A stretch of DNA of 64,000 nucleotides, from contig NC_059416.1 of assembly GCF_905220565.1 (NCBI RefSeq), positions 4,154,001-4,218,000 of the forward strand, given 5' to 3'. The notes under the pieces are model-generated. The model was given only the letters and a program-made list of their open reading frames with translations. It was not told the DNA's origin and searched no databases. This DNA comes from Melitaea cinxia. Lineage: Eukaryota > Arthropoda > Insecta > Lepidoptera > Nymphalidae. Shown piece by piece: positions 47,518-61,500 of this stretch (the first letter of the stretch is position 1; every line of letters begins with the position of its first letter). Made by a program: the position numbers and the translations under genes.

Positions 47518-49300
47518 AATAACAAAATGATTCTTTTATAAACCATTGTGAATAATGATTTGTTCATTTCGGTATTTGTAATTTTAATATGTTTGACTAC
47601 TTTTATATGTTTTGTAATTAATTCTTTTAAAATATGTAATATTTAATACTAATTACAATTTAATAATTTTAGTGTGGTTTGGAATCAGCGCTGTATGAAT
47701 GGCATTAGCATTACATATAATTAGTATCAAACATAATGAATTTTAATAAAATTATAGGGAATAAGGCTTCAAAATTCTATGTACTTATTGTTTAATTTGT
47801 TTAGTCTTGAATCTTGACACATGCGATACTTTAAGCCTTCCACCTTTATAAAATACAAAAACAACATTACAAATGTGTGTTAAGGAAAAATACGGAAACA
47901 GAGTGAAAGTTCAATTCTGAATCCGGTTTACTGATTTTAAGCAAAACATGTATTGAAAAATACGCAGAAATTATTTGAACTGCATAAACTGCCTAAACTT
48001 CAAATAGTTTATTACATTCCCACTATTATATATTTATATTTTATGGCCACTTTTTTGTCCATTATAAGCCAGTATGAATCCACCCATTGTGAGCTAGTTT
48101 TTCAATAGATACAATTATTAATTATTGGTAATAGTAGTTCGAGCTATCTATCTAGTTAGTCTAATTTTGTTTTTGTATCAAAACAGCATCCTAATTATAG
48201 GTCCGTCTATGTCTAAGTGGCAATATTCATTGTAGGTCATACAGATAATTGAATCACTGCTTTTTACCCATAAAACCCCTTGCGATGGAGGTCATTGACA
48301 CAGATTTGGAAATGTCGCAGTATTGCTTACACACGCGCATCCGACTACCCTTGTAATTTTCCATACTGTTTTATAGATAATATTTTATGATATAATTATA
48401 TTATATGGATATGATTATATTATATGGGCTTAAGTTCTATATGATTTATAATTAATACAACGATAACTTAATACAACGAATTGAAAAGCTACAACTTTCA
48501 TCACAACATTATCAATCAATCAACATAACAATCAATCAAAATAACCATGGCTGACGTGACTGAAATTTAAATTAGAAATCAACTAAATTGGAACAGATAT
48601 TGTTTCAGCTTTTATAACTAAAACATCGCTCATATTGATCGCCTTGATGGCTTGTTTTAACGACGTCGCATTATATCCCATACTCTACTTTTTAGATAAA
48701 ATGACATTAACTTTTTAAAGCTTGATATTGAGACTGGCGTTCAAACGATCACACCCCTGAAATCTACGTACATAACTTATTTTAATAGAGATAAAATAAA
48801 ATGGTAACTAGGTCATATTTAAACATTCAGTGTATTAAAAAGATTTATCATATGACGCTATTGTTATGAGATGCATTAAAATATTTTATTTATATTAACA
48901 TACTCAAATATGAGAGTATTTTGAGACTTTCGTTTTTACTATAAATAAATCATATATATTGAACATCGTTTATACATTTTTCTGGTAATTTTACCGATAC
49001 GAATTCTTAAAAACCTGAGAATTCTAAATTTATTACTCATTACTTTTTATACGAAGGTTATTTTGAGTTTTGCCAAGAAAAAGTTATTTTAAAAATAGCG
49101 CAGATCTATGTAATAAAGTGTACGACGAACGACGAATGTCTGACCGTATTCGCAATCAGGCAATGACCCACATATTAATTCAGTGTAAAGAGAGCAAGAC
49201 AAATTAAATATAGTTGTTATAAGAAACGGTATTAAGTGATTTCTTGTGTATTGAGAATTCTTTTCAGAGATATATTTCTTACACATTTCGCTTTACTATT
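47518..49300. other. Gene-free AT-rich stretch
   Basis: No coding sequence or clear repeat recognised. Confidence 0.4.
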
Positions 49301-49304
49301 TAAT

Positions 49305-49510
49305 CGATTTCAAGGAGGTTCTCACTTCAACTGTTTGTTTTTTTTTATGACTTTTTACTGGGCTAAGTTGACGTTTTTTGTATGGCCCATTTAATTTGAG
49401 CGAGATCAGACGATTAGTTCGGAGTTATAGCTAATAATGCGTTTTTAATTGATTTCGACTACGTTTAATTCGTTCTCGACTATTACTTGTCGTTTGTAAA
49501 TTGAAATCTG
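49305..49510. repeat. Degraded E-family copy
   Basis: ttcaaggaggttctcacttc, ttgactttttactgggct-like text and tagctaataatgcgttttta match E-family units in reverse with many changes. Confidence 0.5.
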
Positions 49511-51374
49511 TTTTTTACTCATCAAATATTAATGTAGCTACTTATTTGTATATATAAAAGTTTGCGTGTCCTTATGTACGCACGTAAGAAGTTATACTTC
49601 ATTGGCTAGCTAACTTCACGTTGCTAACTTCTTCGTTGACTCTAGCTCTTCAGGGTGTCGGTTCTTTGTGACGGTGTGCGCGCGCATCGTAAAAATTTAC
49701 TGTCATCATTTTTCCCTAGCACGTCAAAAGAAGTATAACTTCAATAAGTCATTTCAAACCTGCATCACTATAATTTTTTGAGTGCACTAACGTGTGGGAC
49801 ATCATTCCGTTATTAAAGCAACGTTATAGGCTATAAAAAGTCACGCTACGGCTCGGAGGAGTGGAACGATAACACTTATAGCGCGGAAATTCATGTGGAG
49901 CTTCTTATATAAACTGTATATATCAGTTAATTTTTTAGTCTAAACAATGTTACTTTACATAAAGTTACATTAAATAAAAAGATTTTAGTGAAATTGTGAA
50001 GCTGTACTCGACTTACATTCGTGATTATGTATCGTTTCTTTCAATTAATTCAAACGTCTAACAATAGCCTAAACTAACTAAAGTATATATTTTTTTTCAT
50101 TAAAAATATTCATTTATTAAAAAAGAGTCGACGAACTACAATTTTACTGCTTCAAATGGGTATTCTACAAACTGCTCTAACACGCTTTAAAAAATAAATA
50201 AATAAATTTAATTACCTCATAAAATTTTAAAATATGTTAATATCATTGATTACTATTTATTAGCATATTTTAACATCTTTATATTTTTTGTTCCGATTAA
50301 TATAATATCGAGACGACGAAAAAGGTGTATTGCGTAACTAAAACGAAATAAACATGGTTATGAAGTTTTTACAGCGACAAATAAGACGTAATAGTTTTAC
50401 TAAATGAAACAAAATATAAATAAATTGAATTTCAACAAAAGTATTTCAACCAAAAATATATATCAATAATTTAAAGATTGATTCTGATCCCACGAGAAGG
50501 GAGTTAGTGCGTTTATTGTTACGTTATTTACAGAATAGTCCCAATTAACTGAAATATTCACTGATTGTTTTCCACACTCGTTCTTTATTTACGGAGATCT
50601 AAATTGCAGAAGCTTAGTCTTCGAATATTTTTAATGCCGATATCTTGTGTTTTAAATCACTTTAAAAGTTTTTTCAGTTTACTCACACAAGGTTTTTTTT
50701 TATAAACAGCAAGTCACAAGTTTATCCTGCAAGTTACGAATAGACGAACAACAGGATGATTAGGTTATTAAGGCCTGTTTTTCCTCATTTAATAAACTAA
50801 AACATTTAGATTCCTAATTACGAATACAAATATCTCATACATATAGGCGAATTCGATGGTACAAAAGAATGATATATCAAAAAATGTTAACTGTCGGATA
50901 CCGTTATTCACAACAATCCAAATGTTTGCAACACACGAGTTCGATTTGCTCTTAGTATTAAAAAAGACGCTTTATTTTATTTTAGCCATACGACTTTCCG
51001 TTTGCATGTGAATTAAAATACCTAATAAATATCTAATTGAATTTTAACAAAAGAAACGTAATTCTTAAGAAGGTTTCAGATAGCAGAAATGCAACAAAAT
51101 ACGATTTTCTTATCAAATTGTAACAGTTTTTCATTCAAGCGGAATTACACACAACATTAACTTAACCTAGAATTTAAAATTCCAACTTTACACAATGATT
51201 GCTATCTAACCTTTGCAGAGCATTCAGGGTGAACTGCTCATGCGTGCACTCGCGTCCATCAACAAAAAATATTTGCGATTAATCTTTACTTACCGTTTTA
51301 CTGGCATATTATGTACATTTATATAATTGTGATTGATAAAAATAATTGGATGTACATAAAAATTAATACCTATT
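49511..51374. other. Gene-free stretch with F-family copy
   Basis: AT-rich. A reversed F-family copy is at about 50885-50925 (ggataccgttattcacaac). Nothing coding seen. Confidence 0.4.
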
Positions 51375-51382
51375 AACCGTTA

Positions 51383-51498
51383 GTCACCAACCCGCCTCCC
51401 CAGCGTGGTGACTATGGGCAAAACACATGAGTTCACGCTATTTTTGGCATGGGCTTGTGGGGGCCTATGTCCAGCAGTGGACTGTATAGGTTGTAATG
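51383..51498 (+). repeat. SINE-C copy 5, strongly 5'-truncated
   Basis: Only the last ~116 bases (from tcaccaacccgcctccccag) are present. Flanked by 8-bp repeats aaccgtta (51375-51382, 51499-51506). Confidence 0.85.
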
Positions 51499-52306
51499 AA
51501 CCGTTAATCTGTACCCCTGATCCATTACTTGAGAATGACTAACGATTTCATTCTTTTTTGATTTTAAGTTTTCTAATACTCTGTAAAAGATTCTTACGGA
51601 ATGATTTACTGGAATGGTCTGTAAAGGACTAAAATATCGGTATAAAAAGTAATTTTAAACAAATTTAAAAATAATAATCTTTTATTTTAAACGAGCTAAA
51701 ACATAAAATAAGCTTTCCTTTAAAACTACAAACAACGTCATCAAAAAACGAGTTCGTTTTCAAATATTAACGATCAGAGACATCAATTTATTTAAAAAAA
51801 AATGAAGAAGTAATGAATTGAGATATTGAAATTATTTTATTGAATTTTGGGGAATACAAAAGAAATGAGGGGAACAAAATGATAAAAATTGTTATTATAA
51901 TTGGGCAGTTTCATCCCCGTTCCTCGGGGACATCTAATACCTTTGATATTTTAATTAATCACTCAACTAACAATTCTTAATCAAATATTAATAAAAAATG
52001 ATTTTTTTTATACAATGATAGGCTTGCGTTTGACCACTATTTCACCTGATGATAAGTGAAAATGCGGTCTAAGATGGAGCACGCTTACCTAGAAGTAACC
52101 TATTCACTCGCGACTTAAAGATCCCCAGGTTATAATTTTCTGGAAACACAATGATTTTTCGTATTAGCTATAAGTCCTTAAATAACAGGGGTACATAACT
52201 CGTGTGTGAGATGTCAAATACAGATAATTGCTTATTTATTTATAGTTTGTCAAAGAAATGCTTTTATTTTTGTTCACTTTAAATATCATCACTCATATAT
52301 GGGTAG

Positions 52307-52614
52307 AAAGAATTTAGCCACCCCCTCTCTTCCCGTGGGTGTCGTAAGAGGCGACTAAGGGATAACAAGGTTCCACAACCACCTTGGAACTTAAGAAACC
52401 GACCGATGGCGGGATAACCATCCAACTGCTGGCTTTGAAATACACAGGCCGAAGACGGGCAGCAGCATCTTCGGTGCGACAAAGCCAGTACTGCGGTCAC
52501 CAACCCGCCTGCCCAGCGTGGTGACTATGGGCAAAACACATGAGTTCACGTTATTTCTGGCGTAAACTTGTGGAGGCCTATGTCCAGCAGTGGACTGTAT
52601 AGGCTGTAATGATG
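52307..52614 (+). repeat. SINE-C copy 6, slightly 5'-truncated
   Basis: Starts aaagaatttagccacccc, lacking about 20 bases of head. Perfect 12-bp repeats atatatgggtag flank it (52295-52306, 52615-52626). Confidence 0.9.
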
Positions 52615-52682
52615 ATATATGGGTAGATGTGTCGATAGAAGACAAAATTAACAATTTAATATAATATCAAGGTTCTGTCTTA

Positions 52683-52912
52683 CTAGTTGTGGATAACGCT
52701 ATTTGAGGGATGACGATACAAATAGACTTTGACAGAGGGGGTTCGAATAGGCCAGAAGGACTGTTTCTCCTCAATCAATAAACTACAACTATAAGATTCA
52801 TATATGCTAATAGAAATATCTCATAAACATTACTGGTGAAAACGACTAAAGAACGAATAAAGAATCAAAAACTTTTTATTGTTGGATACTGTCATCCGTC
52901 AAGTAGGGTCCC
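52683..52912. repeat. F-family MITE-like element with both ends
   Basis: Begins gttgtggataacgctatttg and ends ttgttggatactgtcatccg, so the ends are partly inverted copies of each other. This copy suggests a unit of about 230 bp. Confidence 0.6.
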
Positions 52913-54956
52913 TACCCTATATTACACGGAGAAATTCACATTCATATAATGTAATGTAAAGCCATTCCTCTTGATATGCTGTCTCGTCCCTTCAAATATA
53001 GGGCACGTGGCGGTCGCCTAATTCTCTTATATCGGCGGACCGGCCCTGAACTAGATGCCTTTGGATTCCTAAGTGTCCCGACCGCTTTACGACGTCACAT
53101 GATAAATATGGCTGATTATAAAGTGGAAGGTTTTATATAAAACGTGCTTTTCTCGTTAGTTTTTTTTTCCAAAACATAGTTATAGCTTAATAGAGTATTA
53201 TAAATAAATTATATTATTATTATATTTTAAAAGTTAATTTTATTATTCGATTCTCAAGTGTCATTTTAATGTAAATTCTGTCCAACTTCATTTAAAGTTT
53301 ATCATGCGGTTTTGGACAGTCTACATAATAATTTCTTATTTATATTACCAAATTAGCTGTACCCGCGACTTCGTGGAATTTACCAAAAAAAGTTATTCTT
53401 CAGTTTGCAGAGTTATAAAATACATCATTTCCAAAATAAAAGTAGCCTATGTTACTCCTTATTACGTCAGCTATCTGCCATTTAAAGTCCCGTCAAAATC
53501 AGTCCAGCCGTTTCAGATATTAGCCGGAGTAAACAGACAGACAGACAAAAATCGTAAAAAAAATTAGGTTGCTATATGTACCATGTATACATCCATATGC
53601 ATTTGGTTAAAAGCGGTTATTTTATTATTACAAACAGACACTCCAATTTTATTTATTTGTATAGATAACAGTAAATATTTTTAAACAAAACAGTTAATGT
53701 TAATTTACTTCAGACATTATCATAATTATATTAAACAGAGATCAATGAAATACTTAACATTCGATAATTAATATTTTATTAATAATTTTTTAATTCATTT
53801 AATTAATATTTTCTCAAACATCACGGTGTCAACCAGATAAAGTAAGTAGAATATTAATCATGTGCGAAATACTAAATGTTTTGTTAAATAATAGGTATAT
53901 GTATTTTTTCTTAATAGTCATTTAAAAAAAAAAACAATTTTTATATAGTCATAAACTAAGACCTCGAAACTTACTAAGTTTTTGTAGCCTTTGAAAGTTA
54001 ACAAGAAGCAATTGTATCTAAAAAGCAACAATTTAAAAAAATATTTCTTATATAAGTTGACAAAAAAGGTTCGATGAGTATCACACTATAAAGAGAATCG
54101 GAGAGGTCGCGAATAGGATAGCCATATTTATCACTAGAACAGGACAAAACATTTAATCTGGACTATAATTAAAAAAAACCAGATATGCAAAAATACATTA
54201 CAATTTATGATTATTTGAAGTTATCCTTTCAACAGGTGTTCATAATTCCGAACATCTTGTACTGGAAACTACACCTGCTTACAAACCTTATGAGATCTTA
54301 TCGTAATAGGCAGGCGATTTATTTTTACAGCCTGTTTAGCCTTGGCCATTAGTAAAATAAAAGAAAATATATTAAGAGGACAGTACCTATATTAAAAAAT
54401 ACTTATTTTCTTTTGAGTGTTTCATAATTTTCATACGATTTCAACAAACTAAATATTTTATGTGTAAACCTTAATTATAATTTTATTTTGCTCTTCGGTC
54501 TGGTTGTTTGTCTGTGTAAGTTTCCATACAATGAATTATGAGTAAAGCACATGAATAACATATTGTATATTATTTATAAAGGCGCAATAAAGATCTTACA
54601 CTTGGTAGGTAAATTATTCATAATGATTAATGGTGCACAGCCGACATAAGCGGCTCCAGCCCTTATCCCATATTGTTGGCCCAACAGTGGACATATAGAG
54701 ATAATTTTGATTCCATTCAGTTAGTTCACAAAACTACAAAATAGTTATTTTGACAAAAGTCAAAACTGTTAGTATATTCGAATAAATTATTGTTGGTAAG
54801 AAAGCGAATGCTTGCTATAACGGCAGCCTAAAGGTATAAGTATGAAATATAGTATCTATATAAGAAATACAACATACCTATACAAAAGCTATTTACACTA
54901 AAAAAAACATCTCAAAATCTTTTAAATAAAGCTATAGAATAAATAATATACTACTA
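52913..54956. other. Gene-free stretch
   Basis: AT-rich. A Helitron-like piece (ttagctgtacccgcgacttcg) is near 53354. The frame at 53304-53567 overlaps that repeat and has no known domain. Confidence 0.4.
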
Positions 54957-55180
54957 GACTAGCGCGTTGGCGCAGTTTGTAGTGACTCTGCTTTCTGCTC
55001 CGCGGGTTGTGGGTTCGATTCCCACGCCGAGTCTGGGTGAAATATATATTTATATGTGTACTATTATATGTATCCATGCCAGTCGGCGGCTACCTATAAC
55101 ACAAGCATTAAGTTGCTTACTTTAGAAACAGACGACCGTGTGTGTATTGCGTAGATATTTATTTATTATTTATTTATAAT
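54957..55180 (+). repeat. SINE-B copy 3
   Basis: Head gactagcgcgttggcgcagt, B-box ggttcgattcc (55012-55022), body gtcggcggctacctataaca, and a tail of tatttatttat. Confidence 0.82.
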
Positions 55181-55407
55181 AATTGAAATTCAAATTCAGA
55201 CTATACTTATTATATTTAATGTTAAATAATCCGAGAAACCCTAAAAAGATGGCATCTTGAATCAAAAGTAATGTCAAGAGTACGCTCAATGCCAATATGT
55301 TTAGATATCTCGCGTTGCAACTAGTTGGGATTCCAAACAGGGTCATGACAATATAAGGAAACTAAACAATATAAGTGATAAATATTATTAGTTTTCTAAA
55401 TAATACT

Positions 55408-55748
55408 GTGACGACGCAGTGGCGCAACCGTCACAGCACTGTTTTGTGGCTGTTGCGCTGGCGGTTGCGAGTTCGATCCCCGCACATGACAAACATTTGT
55501 ATACAGATGTTTTCCCTGGTCTGGGTGTTTCTGCAGTCCTTGTGGGTCTTCCCACCGTGCTTCGAAGAGCACGTTAAGCCACCGGTCCCGGTTGTTATCA
55601 TGTACACCTGATAGCGATCGTTACTCATGGTAAGGAATATGGTATACGCCTACCCGCATTGGAGCAGCGTGGTGGATTAAGCTCTGATCCTTCTCCTACA
55701 TGGGGAAAAAAGCCTATGCCTATCAGTGAGATATTAAAGGCTGATGCG
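55408..55748 (+). repeat. SINE-A copy 4 (tRNA-headed SINE)
   Basis: A-box-like gtggcgcaaccgtc and B-box-like agttcgatccc, with the usual body and tail (ttaaaggctgatgcg). Perfect 10-bp repeats aaataatact flank it (55398-55407, 55749-55758). Confidence 0.9.
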
Positions 55749-56022
55749 AAATAATACTAAACAACTTACTAATCTGGTGTTAAGTTTGTATAAATAATGT
55801 GATTATTGTGTTAGTAACTGCCTGTGATTTTTCTAAAAATCTGTCAAACGAAAACCGTATATTTTTGCCGGGACAAAAAGCTTTAGGCTACTCCAGACTG
55901 TAACCAATCTCTGTACCAAAAACCTTCCAGAAAAGAACGTTCACGTAGAGAATTAGTGCTAGTGTGATTGAGTAGCAAATATCGATTAATCAAAATTTTC
56001 CTATTTATAAATAGTAAGGGAA

Positions 56023-56357
56023 GTGCTGTGTGGCTACGGCACTAAAGAATTTAGCCACCCCCTCTCTTCCCGTGGGTGTCGTAAGAGGCGACTAAGGGAT
56101 AACAAGGTTCCACAACCACCTTGGAACTTAAGAATCCGACCGATGGCGGGATAACCATCCAACTGCTGGCTTTGAAATACACAGACGGAAGACGGGCAGC
56201 AGCGTCTTCGGTGCGACAAAGCCAGTACTGCAGTCACCAACCCGCCTGCCCAGCGTGGTGACTATAGGCAAAACACATGAGTTCACGTTATTTTTGGCGT
56301 AAACTTGTGGAGGCCTATGTCCAGCAGTGGACTGTATAGGCTATAATGATGATGATG
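56023..56357 (+). repeat. SINE-C copy 7, full length
   Basis: Starts gctgtgtggctacggcac and ends in tgatgatgatg. Flanked by 7-bp repeats aagggaa (56016-56022, 56358-56364). Confidence 0.88.
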
Positions 56358-56364
56358 AAGGGAA

Positions 56365-58090
56365 ATAAACATCTCACATCTGATGGTACGGACGGTAGGG
56401 GAATGAAAATAAAAATCCTGTATCTAGTATACAAAATAAACAAACGCCCAGACCATGATCAAACATTCGTATTTATTTCATACAAATTTATTTACATTAT
56501 GTTGTGTGTGTAAAACGTATGTGTACCTACCGAAACTTTAGTACTTTTGCTACAAGTAATAGGTAGTTTGATATGAGAACGAAATCGTGTTAACAAACAA
56601 CTACTCGTAATACAATATAAAATTCTTACTATCACAAAACGCGTTAGCCGTATTTCTCTTCAGAAAAGGCTCAGACTAGTGACAAAAGAACTGCCAAGTC
56701 TGAAAAAGCCAGTAGGTATATGCCTCTTTTGTTACATCAAGGTTACTGTTCCTCACTTAGCAAAGAAAGATACCACCAATTAAACTAATTCAGCGTCCAG
56801 GAATACCGGCTCTAACCGGTAGATTACTTTTATGATGTAGGTATTATACCTATATCACCGAAGTAATAAGCCTATAGACATCCAGGTTTTAAGGTCATAC
56901 TAACGTTTTCACTTTATATCTAAGAATTTAATTTAAACAAAATTTTTGCAATATACGAATTGAAAATGTAAGTACAACGTAACGAACGAGCATCTCGTAA
57001 ATTACTAGATTACCGTTGCGGCTTCGCAAGTGTGTACCTACTGCACGATTTTGACTTTTTAGTTTTCTCCCGTTTAAGTATAGCCTATGTCACTCAGTGA
57101 TAAGATTTTACTAGTGAAAAAGTTTTTAAAATCGCTCTAGCAGTCTTTGATTTTATCCATTACAAACAAATAAAACTCAGATGTCACCTTTTTCTATAAT
57201 ATTTTAATTATTATAGATTTAAAAATCTTAATATTAATTTACAAATAGTTGTTTGTCCGCGATGGACTCCTAAACAACTTAACCAATTTCAATCAAATAT
57301 GCACACCGTGAGCATTTTGATTAGGCTTGAAAGATAGGCTATATTTTATTTTGATAATTGTAATTATTATATTTAAGAAAAAAAAATAAGGTGGTACAAA
57401 GTTCGCCAGGTCAGTCAAAATATTCGCATATGGGAATCAATGGGCATTAATCGAGTCTATTGTGACGCGGGCACTTGCGTAGACACGTTTAAGGCTCAGA
57501 ATATTGAGAGTATAATCTCAGGCAACATGAAATAGTACAGCTAAACGCTAATTGATCTAGTTAGGTAAAAATTAATTGGTCTAGTTAGGAGTTTCTAGAT
57601 GCAGGAAATTGTTTGCAGCAGTAGGTACGTTTTGTGCAAAACTTCTAAACAATATTTAAAGCAATTTCTAAACTTCTGTCAAATTATTTATGGAAAAACA
57701 TTAATTTTTTGGTAATAAATATAAGGTCAGCTCCTTAATTATTTATTCTTATAACAATTATACTTTCAAAAAAAGGGTACGTTATCGAATAATGTTTTAC
57801 TGGACATCATAAGGGACAATTTTTTGTTTTGGGTAAGAATCTTCAGCAGTACTTCATAAAAAAGAAGTCTTCGGGCAGCGCATGTTGTCAGCATGCTCAA
57901 GTATAGAACTTCGAAAAGAGGAATTTATAAGAAAAGTCAGGGTCACTCCAGAGTAACAGTTAAACACGTCGCTAACCCAAAGTGTAGAGGGAATAAAATA
58001 TGAAAAAAAATCTGGAAGCCATTAAAACGGAGTCTTAGTAATTAATGGTCTAAGTAATTATTGAATATGTGAATGTGAAAAATAGCTTGT
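56365..58090. other. Gene-free stretch
   Basis: AT-rich with Helitron-like remnants around 57000-57200. No gene recognised. Confidence 0.4.
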
Positions 58091-58530
58091 ACAAAAAAAC
58101 CGAATTTAATTACATCGACAAGTAATACAACGTAAGTGGACGAAAAAATATGCGCTATCAAAGATTACTAAAAAAGTAGTTATCAAATCTCGATCAAATA
58201 TAAACCTGACCTCAAGACAAGCATCTGCTTTCGATTAAAGTAAAAATTATCAAAATCGAAAAACCCAGTAAAAAGTTATACGACTTAATACAACGCAGGT
58301 CGACGAAAAAATAGTAAAGTACAAGCATAAAGCATTATTAGATATCTAACTCTAAAAGTACTTGTCAGATTTCAATTTAATTTAAATGGGACTGAACAGA
58401 ACAACATGCAACACCTTTCAATTAAAACAAAATTCATCGAAATCGGTGACCCAGTCAAAAGTTCTGATGTAACATACATAAAAAAATACGAATGAATTGA
58501 GAACCTACTCCTTTTTTGGAAGTCGGTTAA
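58091..58530. repeat. E-family element copy 5
   Basis: Starts aaaaaaccgaatttaattac and ends ttttttggaagtcggtt. Internal units are more decayed than in copies 1, 3 and 4. Confidence 0.65.
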
Positions 58531-61500
58531 CAACGTTAGGTATCGCCCTCAGGCAGTTAGCTAAGAACATATTGTTCATATGATCATACAATGTCTGCCC
58601 GTAATCCAAGCCTCGGGTGCTACTAGCGTGAATTAATCTGTCTGTCGAAAATTGGAAATTTTAAAAAATGTCCATAATATATTTATTATACCATGACATT
58701 TAAAGAGGCCAAGGATAAACCTTGGAGTTTATTTGTGTTGCTTAAGGAGTAACAATGAAAGAACGACTATTTCGCCTGTTTCAAAATTAAATTGAGACTG
58801 TACTCTCAACCTCAGCGATCAATCTCCTTCGTGTCTTCTCCAACGCGCTTTTAAGCACGCGTTGGCTAGCGAATGTTGAATTTAATTAATTTAAATATAA
58901 AATATTACTTTATTTATTTAATATTAGTAGCCCAGAGCCGTCAATAGCAACAAAACTTCCCGCGTAAGGATATAAACGAGTACTTCTTGAAAACTGGCGC
59001 GCCCGGCAAAAATTTTGTCCCCTAAATTGAGACCATTCGTTCAACATTACATTCGGAGTCATTATGTTCGTGATCTGTACTTCGTGAACCTACCAATTAA
59101 TCCTTGGAATAATATATGCATGAGTTTTGATATTACTAAAAAATTGCTCATTTTGTCTTAAATGATACTTTTAGAGTTAGTATTAACAAATGCTTTTAAG
59201 TCAAATTAATTTTTTTATATCTTCCGAGATTAATAATGTACAGGTTTTTGTTGATTAAGTTTTAAGTTCCTTATTATATAAGCTAATGTATCTCATTATT
59301 AGTCAAATTTTTTAAAACACACCTTGAAATCGTGGAAACTCCATTAACGCAAAAAATCTTTTTTTTTTTTGTCGTGTACAAACAAAGTTTTCAATGAACA
59401 CTTGTGATTATAATAGATGTTAGTGGTTTGTTTGAACGCGCTAATAAATATGTGAACAAAATTTGAAACAGTATTGAGGAAAACTGTATATTATACGAGT
59501 TACATTACTCTACTGACTTGCTCTACTGTCAAGGCGAGTACAACGAGCGTTAAGTAAAACAGAAGTAACAAAAAACCGTGTGTATGTGTAAACAGTACAT
59601 AACGTATATATTTATTAAAATTGTAATTAGAATACTGTTATCTACACAAATAAATTAGGCCGTTCACACACTAAAAAAATATCAAATTAGATGATTTAAA
59701 ATATGTTACGTTACATGAATTTCTTTGCAATGTAAACAAGTCTTTAAAGTGTGGCCTTATTTCAAGGTGATCGTGTCAGTGTTACACTTTATACTGTAAT
59801 CGCTGGTCGGTTAAAGATCATATGTGTTACTAGACATTTCTCGCACTTCCACACTTTTTATACCACTAGAGTGCCAAATGAACGCCTGCAACACCTTGAA
59901 GCTTTACAGGCGCATTTTATGTTCTGAATTAAACGTTTAGTAGACAATATGATTGCTTTTTGAATACCTATAGATATCGGGCTTATGGCGCCAAATGTAT
60001 GGACCGCTTGTCCTTAGCGCCAAGAGTTTACCGTAGCTACTACGAGTATGTACTGCAACACTGTGTTGTAAGTATGAGGTACTCTACCTCATCTGACAAC
60101 AACGCGCTTACTCACCACAGGAACATAAGACTATCTCAGTTTATTATTATATGGATGTAATCTTTGTAAGGTTGAGGTACTTCCCCAGTTCGAGCTGTTC
60201 CAGATTTTGACCAAAATATTTCCTGCTGCGCGCTACCTCATAATTTTAAGCTACAATGCGTAATTGCCCGAACTTTTCAATGCTATGTTACGCTTGAAGT
60301 TAAGTTAAAGTTATTAAAGGTTAAGTCTCATTTTGTGACTATATGACTGTATGTGTATGTTATAGATATTTTCGACTATTGATTTATTATCTTCTATATA
60401 AATAAAAATGAATGTTGCTAAGCGCATAATTCGAGAATGTCTCAACCAAATCGGCTAATTTATTTTTTTGTATGTTTTTAAGGGCCACGGAAGGTTTTAA
60501 TACTAATTTTTTTTTAAATCTATATAAGTAAAACTCTATTAATTTTTAACAGAACGAAGTCTGTCCGGGCAGCTTGTTATTTAATATTTTAACTGTTTCC
60601 TACTTAAAAAAATGTGGTATGCCAAGGCAAACCTAATAAGGGTTTAATGGCATTGTTACTGTTGAAATAAAAATATATGTATATATAAATAAATAAATAA
60701 AAGTAATATTAGTTTTTTTTAATCAAAACTAGAAGTGGGACCCTAGCTAAAATTTTGGCTATTTGAAAGCAAGATTTAAACCAGATTTGAGTACACCCAT
60801 TCACCATTCTTTTTCAAGATCCTAGGTGGGAAAGATTCGCGTGAAAAATTTTGATGAGAAAAAACTACGAGCTTGTAGAATGTCGACCAAGTAAAGAAGC
60901 CATTACTTATAGTGCCATATTTCTCAAAAAAGTTACTAGGACGTTTTTGAAAGGTTATCCGGATAGGCTATAAACCAATAAGAGGAGCTATCAACTAGTC
61001 TGAGAAAAGATATCGTTTAAGAAATAAAATTTAAATAAATATAACAATAGCCGTACAAAATGAACATTTGATTAAACGAAAACTCTAACCAAAACAAAAT
61101 GACCTTCGCCTTATATAGAAATACAAACGACAGAAAGGCCAAGTTGTGCGTTCATTCTATTGATTAAAATCGTTAATAACGTTTTTTAGTACTAGCCAGC
61201 AACTTAAAATGATTAAATTTTCATAGCGTAGAATTAAATCTCTTTATTTCTGAATAAAGTAAATTTAACAAAAAAAAAAAAAAAACAATTATAATCGTTA
61301 AGTAGCTTAAGAATTGTTTCAAAATATTACAAGGAAAAAAAATCAACTAAGTTAATAAAAAAAAACAATTATATGTACTATCAATTAATAAAAAAAATAA
61401 TTAAAAAAACATTAATCACAATAACAGGTAACCAGAAGTAGAGCAGCGTGATGGATTAAATCCTTAGTAGCGACCCTTCGACAAGAGCAATAAGCGTAGG

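Noticed and set aside
49560..49900. Possible gene start around gcgtgtccttatgtacgcac
   Set aside because: Similar text occurs near 7548-7620 with no open frame, so it is probably an old repeat.
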